A DNA stretch of 64,000 bases from Gracilaria domingensis. Taxonomy: Eukaryota; Rhodophyta; Florideophyceae; Gracilariales; Gracilariaceae. Position 1 is the first letter of the stretch, and the number at the start of each line of letters is the position of its first letter. Shown here one piece after another: positions 10,793-20,347 of this stretch. The position numbers were made by a program, and so were the translations under genes. Location of the stretch: contig VCMS01000291.1 in NCBI GenBank assembly GCA_022539475.1, positions 16,251-80,250 of the forward strand, given 5' to 3'. The notes beneath the pieces are model-generated. The model made no database searches and was not told where the DNA came from. It worked only from the letters and a program-made list of their open reading frames with translations.

Positions 10793-11968
10793 TTAACCTT
10801 GCCCGTGACTAAGGAGAAAAAGCGCTACTCTTTCCCGCAGAACTGTGGTATTCACTTCAGCTGACTCTGGCAGTTCGCCCCTCTCCAGGCACTCTGCCAT
10901 GTACATGACCATTACGCCACATGAAGTGCTGTCGTTTTGGCGGGGTGTGAAGTTGGGACACACAGCACACTCCCACTTCTCGGGATCGAGTGTTGTGGGC
11001 CCTTGCACATCGTATTTCCGTTGGATACAAGTCTTCAAATATCGCTTGATGTGTGGAACGGCACGAGTCAAATCAGCTTGGTGGAGCGGATCTAGATATA
11101 CTAAACATCGGTTAGGGAGGCTTGCGACAACAAGCACCCAATGCTCCTTTGCCTTCAAGAAGACTGGAATCAACAGTAGATCCATTTCTAGAACTGCGCC
11201 ATGGCCTTCTATGGTCCATGCGCTACCCATTTCGCACTCATAATCCCCTTGCTCCAGTTTCGGAAATAAAAAGGTATTGAAGCAGAACACCCTCGAGTGT
11301 CGCTGGTCAGCGAACAACACTTTCTTCCATTCGCTCTGGGATTCCTGCAAACCCCTACCGACGAGACTTCCAGCTCGTTTACAATTTCTCTCGTTCAAGA
11401 TATACATGAACGAGTTCAAAACGTCGTCACCAACGTATTTATCATTCAACAGATTGAGAAGATGTTCTTCCTTCAAAGTGAGCCCAGCCCCCACTTGAAT
11501 TTCTGTAGAACTTGCGGATATGTTCTCCAGTTTCTTTCTTTCGTGAACGGTAAGATCAAGTAGCCAATCTTGATCAAGGTCTCTCACGTAACGTGGATCG
11601 GTATCATTGGTTTCGTTGCGTTCGTCACACCACTTGAGGTACATGTATAAGGTGACTCGCACATGCATTGTATCCCATTTCAATTTACCACGTGAAATGA
11701 AGGGTAGGGACTTACAAGAAGTTCCATCAGGAAGGTTAATATCTTGCTCCTCCACCCACCATACCGGTCGGAATTCTGGGCTCCAGCTGGCCTTGAATTT
11801 GCCTTGGCACTGGGCCACTGCCATTTCTAGAAGACGACGAACACGTCTGGCGTTTAGTGAATTGACTTCGCTCCATCGAGCTTCCATCATCGTAAAGGCG
11901 ACGCGCTTCTGCGTGAGTGGGAAGGCGCGAGGCTGGGCAAGGTCCAGAGGCGTTCTCCATATGAACAT
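10793..11968 (-). CDS. Ulp1/SENP-type cysteine protease (peptidase C48)
   Basis: From an ATG at 11968 the frame gives 391 residues. The C-terminal ~200 form an Ulp1-like domain: VLNSFMYILNER (substrate-groove region), CFNTFLFPKL, the catalytic His in KEHWVLVV, Asp in VYLDPLH, Gln in PRQND and the nucleophile Cys in STSCGVMVMYMAE. Such enzymes remove SUMO or related modifiers. The N-terminal half is Lys/Arg- and Trp-rich and not recognised. Ulp1 domains are also carried by some DNA transposons, so a mobile origin is possible, but no terminal repeats were seen. Its start codon lies only 9 bp from a 63-bp perfect palindrome. The frame is unbroken and ends at TAA. Confidence 0.88.
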   Translation of the reverse strand: MFIWRTPLDLAQPRAFPLTQKRVAFTMMEARWSEVNSLNARRVRRLLEMAVAQCQGKFKASWSPEFRPVWWVEEQDINLPDGTSCKSLPFISRGKLKWDTMHVRVTLYMYLKWCDERNETNDTDPRYVRDLDQDWLLDLTVHERKKLENISASSTEIQVGAGLTLKEEHLLNLLNDKYVGDDVLNSFMYILNERNCKRAGSLVGRGLQESQSEWKKVLFADQRHSRVFCFNTFLFPKLEQGDYECEMGSAWTIEGHGAVLEMDLLLIPVFLKAKEHWVLVVASLPNRCLVYLDPLHQADLTRAVPHIKRYLKTCIQRKYDVQGPTTLDPEKWECAVCPNFTPRQNDSTSCGVMVMYMAECLERGELPESAEVNTTVLRERVALFLLSHGQG

Positions 11969-11976
11969 TCAAAATA

Positions 11977-12039
11977 AAGTTATCATTTCGGACGCGGCGA
12001 CAACTGTCACAGTTGTCGCCGCGTCCGAAATGATAACTT
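11977..12039. repeat. 63-bp perfect palindrome upstream of the Ulp1 gene
   Basis: Arms of 31 bp are exact reverse complements around a single central C at 12008. The outer parts are AT-rich (AAGTTATCATTTC), the inner parts GC-rich (GGACGCGGCGACAACTG). It begins 9 bp upstream of the ATG at 11968. It could be a cruciform, a protein-binding site or two fused terminal inverted repeats. Confidence 0.97.
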
Positions 12040-12049
12040 GTGACTCACA

Positions 12050-13970
12050 ACTGCCGCACAGCGCCGTTCGCGCGTAAGCGGCGCGCTCGAGTCGCCTCGT
12101 ATCCTATCATACTGTACCTGCGCTGGTTCTAGTCGCTGCGCGACGCACTGGCGGCCGGCGCGCTCGCCCTGTGTGCCGCCGCCTTCCGCCGCGGCGCCGC
12201 CACGCGCAGCGCCACGCGCGCGTGAGTGCCGCGTGCGCACGTCGTGGCGCGAGTGCCGCGTGCGCACGTCCGGCCGCTCGCCACCCTCGCTGCGCGCTCT
12301 GTAAGCGCGCGGCTACGCGCCAGGCGCGCGCCACGCTCACTGCGCGCCACCGCTGCCCTCGCTCTCACTCTACAAGGGAGTACCGTTGTAGCTATAAAAA
12401 CCATTGTTTTGACAATCAACGCCATCCTTGTATCAAGCCATCATGTATGACTAGTGCAGTATCAGCTGCCATTTGCCGACGCCAGTTCCCTTGTTAAGTG
12501 CTAGAGGCAACTCGCCGAGAACACTCTGCCCCAATCAATGCATTTACGCTAAACCAAAAAGGGGCATTGAATCATTCAATGCTTCTCTGTTTTATGGCAG
12601 ATGCAATCCCCCCTTCAGAGGCGTTGTAGTACAACAGATAACTTTATCCTGCATACGCACCGCTGCCTGTTAGCATTTCTGTTCTTGGCGCTAAAACAAG
12701 TCTGCGCTAAAACGTTAACGTTAGGGAGGGGGCTGCTTCATTCGGCCAGCACTGAGAGCTACACGTACTTCTGCCGAGCATCATCGTTTAGCCAATAGCC
12801 GAAGCACTAACAACTTCACCTCGCTTTTCGATACATTCCTCAACCGTTAGGAACCCGCAGCTATTAAGCCTGTCTCCGCCACAGATGCGAAACTTCTGCT
12901 GCATGCACTGAATTGCATCCTCGAAGTTCTTCTCTATCGGATCCGAACAGAATGTAGAATTAACATCCGTTGTCCACTTTGACACGTGGTACACGTTCCC
13001 TCGCACTGTGTCGGTAGTTGCGCTGCGTTTGCAGTGCAACACAGAGCGTAGACCAGAGAGAAGAGGAAGATTGGAGAACGCTTCGTGGTGCGATTTTCTC
13101 GGAAACAGCAGTAATACGCATGCGTCAACAGCTGCCATGCCAAGCTTCACCAATATCGTAAAATGCAGAGTAGAGCGAAAAATTTCTGGTCACACCATCG
13201 ATTTGATCTCTCTCTGAACCCTGAATGTGTGCAAAGAAGAAGCAAAAAAGCAAAACAGCAAAATAGTTTTAGCCAATCAATGGTGGCCACATCTGACACG
13301 TTTGCTTTTTGTATCCGTTGTTTACCAGGGAGATGGTCTAAGTTTAGAACTTCGTCTATCTTTTGATCAAATCCCGAGAGATCTTACATCATCTAAATCA
13401 GTGTCTCCCAGAGCCTCCGGCTTCTCCTAGTCGCAAATCCACATCTATTGCCGGCTTTGTTCGGCCTTCCTAACCACACCTTTTGGACAAAAACTGCTCC
13501 CACCCATACACATCTTAAGTTGCAAGAGTTTTGTTCGAGTTCTCTATTCTCTACTCCGCACCACCACAAATATTTGTGTCCTGCAACGCTGACCTTTAGA
13601 ATACAAAGATATCCGTCGATACCCACTGTTGCAGAGACTGTTTCTAGACAACCATAAAGCACGAAAACCTTGCGTAAGATTCATTGAGTGAGCTCGCGCA
13701 GCACCCTGGGAGCTGGCGGCTTGCGGAGGCGAAAACACGCAACAATAAATAGAACCCGTCTGGCCCCTCCATGGAGAGGAGTGGAGACCAGACGAAGGGA
13801 ACGGTTCCTTCTCTGCTCTGCTTGCCTGGACCAAAAACACCGAGGCAATACGGTTCTGTCGCACGCCGCGCATGCCGCTTGACCCGCTTTACCAAGTCCT
13901 GGCAACGATACGCACCTCACTGTCTCTTCATCTTCTCTCATTTTTTCTACACCGTTTCTAAAGCGCTACA
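12050..13970. other. GC-rich island and sparse non-coding DNA
   Basis: 12060-12370 is strongly GC-rich with CGCG runs and a near-exact tandem copy of GAGTGCCGCGTGCGCACGTC about 26 bp apart. Arg/Ala-rich frames there on both strands are composition artefacts. 12370-13970 is less biased and has no recognisable gene apart from the weak frame at 12788-13138. The island may be a promoter region. Confidence 0.5.
12788..13138 (-). CDS. Small cysteine-containing ORF, doubtful
   Basis: An ATG at 13138 opens 116 residues starting MAAVDACVLLLFPRK. The C-terminal half has several cysteines (CSDP, CMQQ, ICGG, SCGF, EECIEK). The hydrophobic start is too short and charged to be a clear signal peptide. I recognise no family and the frame could be chance. 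Confidence 0.25.
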   Translation of the reverse strand: MAAVDACVLLLFPRKSHHEAFSNLPLLSGLRSVLHCKRSATTDTVRGNVYHVSKWTTDVNSTFCSDPIEKNFEDAIQCMQQKFRICGGDRLNSCGFLTVEECIEKRGEVVSASAIG

Positions 13971-13978
13971 ACATTTTC

Positions 13979-15985
13979 ATGATGATCAGTCGTCTAGTCG
14001 CCCGCAATTATATTTAAATCGCTAATATTCTCGCGTGGAATGCCGGTATTATAGCGACGGGCATTCTATTCGCGCCCGAAATTCGCTTCATTTTAGCGTT
14101 TGGGGGACCTACCCCTTGGATTATTGCAGCCTCCGTTTGGGCTATTACCTGCCTTATTGCTCCGATTGGTTACTTGATCAAGTTAAAAACAAACCGTATA
14201 CACCGCATTGACCGTTCGCCATGGTTTTGTTCTATATTGAAATTGCACGGTTCATCTCGATGGTGTGTGAATTCTGAGTCACATGTGATCCAAATTAATG
14301 ACAATGCACATTGCTTGGAAGAAGGCACCCAAAGAAGCTGGTCGGATGTAGATCATTTGACGGACTGTGATAAAATGTATGTTGAGAGGATGGTCGAAGA
14401 CTTTATACATGTTGAGCTCAGCGACGGTGGCAAAACCAACTTTGTGGAGAGGTCCGCTTGGTTGCTTATTTCTTCGTATGTCTTTCTTAGTTTTTTGTTC
14501 TGGTTATCAACATTATTTTGTAATCGTTGAAGTTGCTTATGAGCCTGTCATGACAGAGCCTGAGGATCTGAATTTTGACGATTCTTTCAATTTTGTTCTT
14601 GTTGGCAAAGCACTTGCCAAATGGGTATCTAACTTTGTTCTCATGATATTTGGTTTAGGACAAATCGTCTCAACGGGCAATGTTTTTCGTTCATTTCAAG
14701 GGATTTACGCCGGCGCATTAGCATGTACGAAGCCTTGGCAACGCGAGGGAATGGTTGCGTTTCCGGTACTGCACTTATGGGGCTGCAAAAATGCTGTTGT
14801 GTTGTGCCCTATCTCGCCATTACCTTGCTTGGCCGTAGCTGTTTTCTTGAGGGGAAAGGATGCAGACGATGTGCGCATTGAAGTGAAGATTTTTCAAATT
14901 TTCGACAGGTTTTCAATCAGCTTCGCAAAACTTCTGTATAGGAGCGTCCTATTCGGAGGGTGTGATATGGAGGATATTGTTTTCAACAACATTAGAGCAA
15001 GTCTCACACCCAATGGATATCTAGATTGGCATCCCTCTGAGACACCTGTCCAATTTTAGGAGCTTCGCGAACTTGAGTTTTGCTGGAAAGATTGGATACA
15101 TCTGTTTGAAGGATGCATGAAAGTTCTATCGATGGATTTCGATGATAATGACTTTTGCGAGGAAAGCTCCAGTGAAGAGCATGATGGTAAGGGAGATGAC
15201 GCCGCAGAAGGCGAAGATGTGAAGAACAGTGGTGGAGGTATTCGAGTGAACAGAGTTAACAACGTTGCGGACCTAGACTGCAACAGGAATCAAAATAAGG
15301 AGTGTGAGAAAGGTGGTCGGGAGTTTAGTGGCAGAGTGGGGGATGAAAAAAATGCTGAGAATGATACGAATCTTGCCGGCGAAAGTGAGGTAGAAAAAAC
15401 AGAGAATGCAGAGCGTCGTCCACAGAGACGATGGTGGACTTGCGATCGATGGGGAGAGTCGCAGGGCCTGTGAAGGTAAAGATTGGAGGAACGGAGGCAG
15501 TGCAGGACATGAAGGTGAACCAACCGAATACGATGGAGCTAGTGATTGTGATAAGAGTGGCAAAGGGGGATGATACGGGGGTGAGTCCAGCAGAGGACTG
15601 GGAGAACTCGACCAGAACAAGTATAACGTCGAGCGGGGAGACCATGAGCAGTGACATGAGTGATTGGAATATGGTTCGGAGGTGCAAGTGCGAACACAAA
15701 TTGAGCAAGAGAGCTGAGAAACGGAGCAAACCAGGTACGAACAAATACTACTGGGAGGGATGGAAGCCTAAGAGTATATTCGAAGAGTATCCCCTATTGT
15801 ACGAGCTGGAAGGGACAGAAGCAGCCGAGGAACAAGCATTGCACGGGAAAGGGAATGAAGAAGAAAACATTGTGGAACTGACAGATGGGGAAGGGAGTGA
15901 TGATGACGGGGAGCCAATGTCGAACGGGGCTGCGACTGAAGAAGAAGAAAGCGTGGAAGCAACGGATCCGACAAACATGGTTTAG
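13979..15985 (+). pseudogene. Decayed multi-span membrane protein gene
   Basis: Pieces in several frames read like one host gene. From ATGs at 13979/13982 the frame runs SRLVARNYI, a TAA at 14015-14017, then IANILAWNAGIIATG and two hydrophobic segments (RFILAFGGP..WIIAASVWAIT, then CLIAPIGYLI), a soluble part, and a third segment near 14460-14515. After a frame change at about 14500 it continues with VAYEPVMTEPEDLNF, more hydrophobic stretches and GGCDMEDIVFNN. A TAG at 15057-15059 follows, then ELRELEFCWKDW and an acidic Glu/Asp-rich tail to about 15985, with one more frame change. Two of the stops could be Gln codons changed by C-to-T. I do not recognise the family. It is most likely a pseudogene, although short introns could explain one frame change. 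Confidence 0.5.
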
Positions 15986-16189
15986 AATTGAGCTACTCGC
16001 TTGTGGGTTTCAAACTGACGCGATTACGATCGACCTCACCCATTGCTAGTCGGGCGCGCGTATGTGTAGTAAGCGTAGTTTTGAAGAAGGATGCTCTCTT
16101 CTTCGTTGCTGGTGCTCCTACCAAAGCTGCTCGTTGTGAAAACTGGCCCTACGCGTGACACGCCTTGAATTTAAATATATCGAATTGAA

Positions 16190-17200
16190 ATCATGACATT
16201 GTTGTCTTCCGAGATTTAAATGGACCAATACGCTTCCAGTTTGTGGAATCTCGCATATGAAAAACTTGAACATCGATCATGATCGTGCACGCTGTGCAGA
16301 AACCCACAAACACGATCCGTCTTGTCGACATCGCCACACGTCCAACGTTCTGACTGCCAAGCCGCTTTGAGCAAGATGGGTATCCGATCAGCTCCAAAGG
16401 CTACAACGAATCCTTTTGGTCATCGCCCAACTCTATCGGCTGTTACATGAAACATTTGAACATCGATCATGGTCGTGCACATTGTGCAGAAACCCACAAA
16501 CACAATCCGTCTTGTCCACATCGCCACAAGTCCAACGTCCTGACTGCCAAGCCCCTCTCCGTAAGATGGGTATCCGATCAGCTTCAAAGGCTACAACGAA
16601 TCCTTTTGATCATCGTCCAACTCTATCGGCTGTTACATGAAACATTTGAACATCGACCATGGTCATGCACGCTGTGCAGAAGCCCACGAACACGATCCGT
16701 CTTGTCCACATCGAAACACGTCCAACCTGCTAGGTTAGGATCCTCTCTGCGCAAGATGCGCATCCGATAAGCTTCAGAGGCTATGGTAAACCCTTTTGAT
16801 CATCCCACAAGTCTATCGGATGTTACATGAAAAGCTTGAACATCGATCATGGTCGTGCACGCTGTGCAGAAGCCCACCAACACGATCCGTCTTTTCCACA
16901 TCGCCAAACGTCCAACGTCCTGACTGCCAAGCCGCTCTGCGCAAGATGGGTATCCGGTCAGCTCCAAGGGCCACCGCGAACACTTTTGATCATCCCACAA
17001 TTCTATCACATGATATATGAAAAAATTGAACATCGATCATGATCGTGTACTCTGTGCAGAAGCCCACAAACACGATCTGATTTACACAATCGGTCTTGTT
17101 CACATCGCCACACGTCGAACGTCCTGACTGCGAAGCCCCTCCGCGCAAGATCAGCATCCGATCAGCTCCAAGGGCTACCGCGAACACTTTTGATCATCCC
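16190..17200. repeat. 190-bp satellite array, left part
   Basis: About five head-to-tail units with a 190-bp period are seen: the shared CATCGATCAT core recurs at 16271, 16461, 16651 (as CATCGACCAT), 16841 and 17031. Each unit carries CGTGCACGCTGTGCAGAAGC and CCGTCTTGTCCACATCGCC-like blocks. Units differ by several percent by eye, and the last has a short internal duplication. Because 190 is not a multiple of three, the open frames seen in it are not maintained and it is not coding. The array is cut at 17200 by an LTR element and resumes at 28974. Confidence 0.95.
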
Positions 17201-18057
17201 TGTAGAGCAAAACGCCCTTTGTGGGGGTGCACCGAGGTGCTTTTCATAGTTTGTTGATCCGTTACCGGCTTCGACACCTCAGGTTATGAGAGGCTACTGG
17301 GGTAGTGCCCCTATTTTGGGGTATGCCTAGGAAGGGTAGTATTTCTGCACACGTGTGCCAAGTTGGCCCGATCGCGCGGGCCCCGTGGCAAGCATGCCAC
17401 GGGGGCACACCTGTAGTGTATTGGCCGGCAGCGCCGGATAGTTAGATATTTTAATTGATATTTTCAAGTGCCGTATATAAGTGGCGGCACTTGCCGCCAC
17501 TGTACGGGAAGTAAACCTCAACGAGGCCTTTGGCTCTGATCTTCTTGCCGCTTGCGCACGGTCACCAGCCCCATCCTGGGGAATACCACCGCAATTCCGG
17601 GCTGATCAACCAACCTCCGTCCCTGAGGAGTACTAATCCGTCGTCACGGCACTTTTCTTATCTATTTTATTGTTGTCATTTCCGTCTTACGGCTTTCGCT
17701 ACTCTGCCCTACATTGTAGGTTTGTTTTATTTGTCTCGGGAGTTTTCCCGCTTATCGCGAGTCAGTGCTCCGCAGTGCGGCTCGTTTGTTGATCTTTTGT
17801 CGTCCCATACCGTTGGGCTGGATACCCCCACTCGCTGTGGCTCGCCGGAACCATCCGGATACCTACGCCGATTCTACCCCTTCTACCTCCGACTGCACGC
17901 CCAGATCGGGGCCACCCGGATTTACACCCGGCTCGTGTTGGCCCTATCGGAGGGTTCTGCCGCTCGACTGCCCTTCACAGGGAGCAGGGCCTGAACACCC
18001 TGAGGTGCTCGTCCGCGACGCGGCTTGTTGTTTTCCCGTCGAGGGTTTTGCACCACA
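17201..18057 (+). repeat. 5' LTR (857 bp)
   Basis: The LTR starts TGTAGAGCAAAACG and ends TTGCACCACA. It contains a TATATAAG box near 17476, preceded by the inverted GGCGGCACTTGCCGCC-type motif nearby. Identical to 28117-28973 as far as can be read. Confidence 0.96.
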
Positions 18058-18060
18058 AAC

Positions 18061-18072
18061 TGGTCTCCCGAC
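18061..18072 (+). promoter_or_regulatory. Primer-binding site
   Basis: TGGTCTCCCGAC lies 3 bp after the 5' LTR and would pair with a tRNA 3' end reading GTCGGGAGACCA. The same 12-mer follows the LTR of another family at 55878-55889, so these families share a primer tRNA. I could not name the tRNA. Confidence 0.8.
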
Positions 18073-18221
18073 TTAGAATCGGCTTAATTGGCCAACGTTC
18101 GTTGGAGTTGGTTCGTTTGTTTGGAGCCCAGATAGCTGGGAATATCCGTTCTTACGGTTCTCTCATTGTCCGTTTTCGGAAGTTGTTTTGGTTGCCCATT
18201 GGCCGACTGTGTCGGTGAACG

Positions 18222-20231
18222 ATGTCGTCCCGTCGCAGGAGTGGCGCGCCACGTGCCGCTTCTGTGCCCGGTTCGTCCGGCTTGCCGGCAAGTTTGCCTC
18301 CGTTGCCGAAGGACGCACTGGAGGTCCCAGGCAATGGCGACCCGAAACCGGCTTCCCGGGGCCGCCGTTCTGATAACGGGGCCCCACCCACTCGTGGGCC
18401 AACTGAAACCGCACCTGCGGCTGATGCCGCCGCAGCGGTTGACGTTATGTCGTCGCGGTCCGACGAGTATACCCTCCGTGAATTAGAGGCTCAGGTTCGC
18501 ATCCTGCAGAACTCCCAAGTGGGCCTCATCCGGGACATTACGAAACTCCGGCAACGGCTCGATGAAGCCGGTGTCCGGGATGTTTCGAGCGACGTCCGTG
18601 TTTTACGGTCTGATGTCAACCAGATTATGGAACACCGACAGGTGTCGGCTGGTCTGCACGAGCAGGCTGCCGCACGCCTGGACCGCCTGGCTACCCGTCT
18701 GGAGACGGTCGAGCAAATCATCGTATCTGATGCTGTTGCGCCGGGAGCCCCGGTTTCTGAGGGTTCTCAGCACTCGCGCCGTTCCCGGGATCGTCCGGCA
18801 AAGAAGAAGGTCAAGGTTGAGTCTGACTCGTCTTCTTCATCCTCTTCTGATGAGGAGGGCCCCAAAAAGGGATCGTCTACCGACTCTTCGGACAGCGCGG
18901 AAGAGCGCTCTCGCTATCGTGCATCCCGTTCGCGGGCTACTGAAGCCACTTCTGGCGTTGCACGAGGCCGTACGAAAGGACGGAGACACCTCGGATTGAA
19001 GGAGTTGAAGCCGACAAACTTACTGTATCGGAAGCTACTATCTTACCGATATTATCGGCTTGATGACACGACGCCACAGAGGACCCCACGTGGGACTGGC
19101 AAAGTGCGAAATCATCTCCGACAAATGGAGCTCACGTTAAAGCCCCACAAGTTCTCTGGGGAAGATCCAATTCTTGTCTTGGATTTTCTTAGCCGCTTCG
19201 TAGCGGAAGCCGATGTACTTCGGATGAGTGAGGCACAGGCCTACATCGCGCTGCCGTACTTTTTGACGGGTGTAGCCGAAGATCAATTCAATTCGGTTCG
19301 TGGGTCGTCTCGCGCCTTCGAAGGAGGAGTTACGTGCTGGCCGGAAGCGGTACAATATCTCCTGCGCTCTTACGCGACAGGCAATGCGATACAAGGTGCC
19401 ATACTCGCGCTACGAGACACGAAGCAAGGAGCCGAAGAGTCGGAAACCGTTTATTCGACCCGCCTCAATAAGGCTTTCCACAGATGTGGCAACGTGTTCT
19501 CCGCAGCCGAGCGGTGTACGATGTTTGTTGATGGACTGGACCGATCAATTCGGACGTTGGTAGCCCATTATCGGGAGAACAAACGCCGGATTACCTATCT
19601 GGAACTCGTTCAATTTGCCCAAGCGGAGGGAGATGCAGCTCGAGCACGCACTGGTATCAAGACGCGCACGCGCCGACTCCTTCATGTAGAAGGCCGAGAC
19701 TCTTCACTGCCTCATTCGCGAGGTTCTGTTCAAGGAGGTTATGATAACCTGCACCTGTTACAGGACGATGGCTCAATGCCGAGTTCGGAATTGCCGTCGA
19801 CGACGGAGCAGTCTACAGTGGACGGAGACCCCGCTCTGTACGCCGGACGTCAAGTCCCGGCATTGCCCGTGCCGCACTCTGGCGGATATCGAAGCCAACG
19901 CCCTGGATGGAGGGACCCGTATCCTCCTCGACAGGAGCGCCGGCCGCCCAACGCGGATCTTCTTCGTCACCTTATTTGTCATACCTGTTACAGGCCAGGG
20001 CACATCGCTCCGAATTGCTTAATGCCCATACGGGATATGGCGAAGATAGTGCCTCAGTATGAGTCGTTGACGCCCGCCGAGCGGGAACGTGTTCCCGACA
20101 AATCGTACCTTCGTGCGAAGGCGGAGACTCAGCCTGGAAACCAGGAAACGGTGCCATCGAATGGTGGAACTGTAGCCGCCCCTGCGGAATCGCAACCTCC
20201 GCAGATTGGCGGCGACGCTCAGAAAAACTGA
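18222..20231 (+). CDS. gag: Gag-like protein
   Basis: An ATG at 18222 opens 669 residues. The N-terminus is Ser/Pro/Arg-rich, with a coiled-coil-like part at about 80-170 and a Ser/Asp/Lys-rich stretch at about 195-240. A helical capsid-like region around 290-470 follows (KFSGEDPILVLDFLSRF, QAYIALPYFLTG). Near the C-terminus is one CCHC zinc knuckle (CHTCYRPGHIAPNC). This is the classical Ty3/gypsy Gag layout: capsid then nucleocapsid. It shares the KFSG.DPI..L.FL block with the gag fragment at 55999-57261. Pol starts about 115 bp downstream. Confidence 0.93.
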   Translation: MSSRRRSGAPRAASVPGSSGLPASLPPLPKDALEVPGNGDPKPASRGRRSDNGAPPTRGPTETAPAADAAAAVDVMSSRSDEYTLRELEAQVRILQNSQVGLIRDITKLRQRLDEAGVRDVSSDVRVLRSDVNQIMEHRQVSAGLHEQAAARLDRLATRLETVEQIIVSDAVAPGAPVSEGSQHSRRSRDRPAKKKVKVESDSSSSSSSDEEGPKKGSSTDSSDSAEERSRYRASRSRATEATSGVARGRTKGRRHLGLKELKPTNLLYRKLLSYRYYRLDDTTPQRTPRGTGKVRNHLRQMELTLKPHKFSGEDPILVLDFLSRFVAEADVLRMSEAQAYIALPYFLTGVAEDQFNSVRGSSRAFEGGVTCWPEAVQYLLRSYATGNAIQGAILALRDTKQGAEESETVYSTRLNKAFHRCGNVFSAAERCTMFVDGLDRSIRTLVAHYRENKRRITYLELVQFAQAEGDAARARTGIKTRTRRLLHVEGRDSSLPHSRGSVQGGYDNLHLLQDDGSMPSSELPSTTEQSTVDGDPALYAGRQVPALPVPHSGGYRSQRPGWRDPYPPRQERRPPNADLLRHLICHTCYRPGHIAPNCLMPIRDMAKIVPQYESLTPAERERVPDKSYLRAKAETQPGNQETVPSNGGTVAAPAESQPPQIGGDAQKN

Positions 20232-20347
20232 GCAAGGGAGCCTCCAGCAATGGAGAGGCGCCCCCAGCGACGGGGTTTAGTGCGCCTGAGGCTGAGAAGC
20301 CTCGCTCCCCGGTCACAATCCTTTCGAGGACACTGGCCACTACAGAC

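Noticed and set aside
16190-17200. CRISPR array
   Set aside because: Units are 190 bp and similar along their whole length; there are no short repeats with unique spacers, and the DNA is eukaryotic.
17530-17994. A 154-residue ORF inside both LTRs
   Set aside because: It is identical only because the LTRs are; no ATG-supported domain, and position in the LTR explains it.
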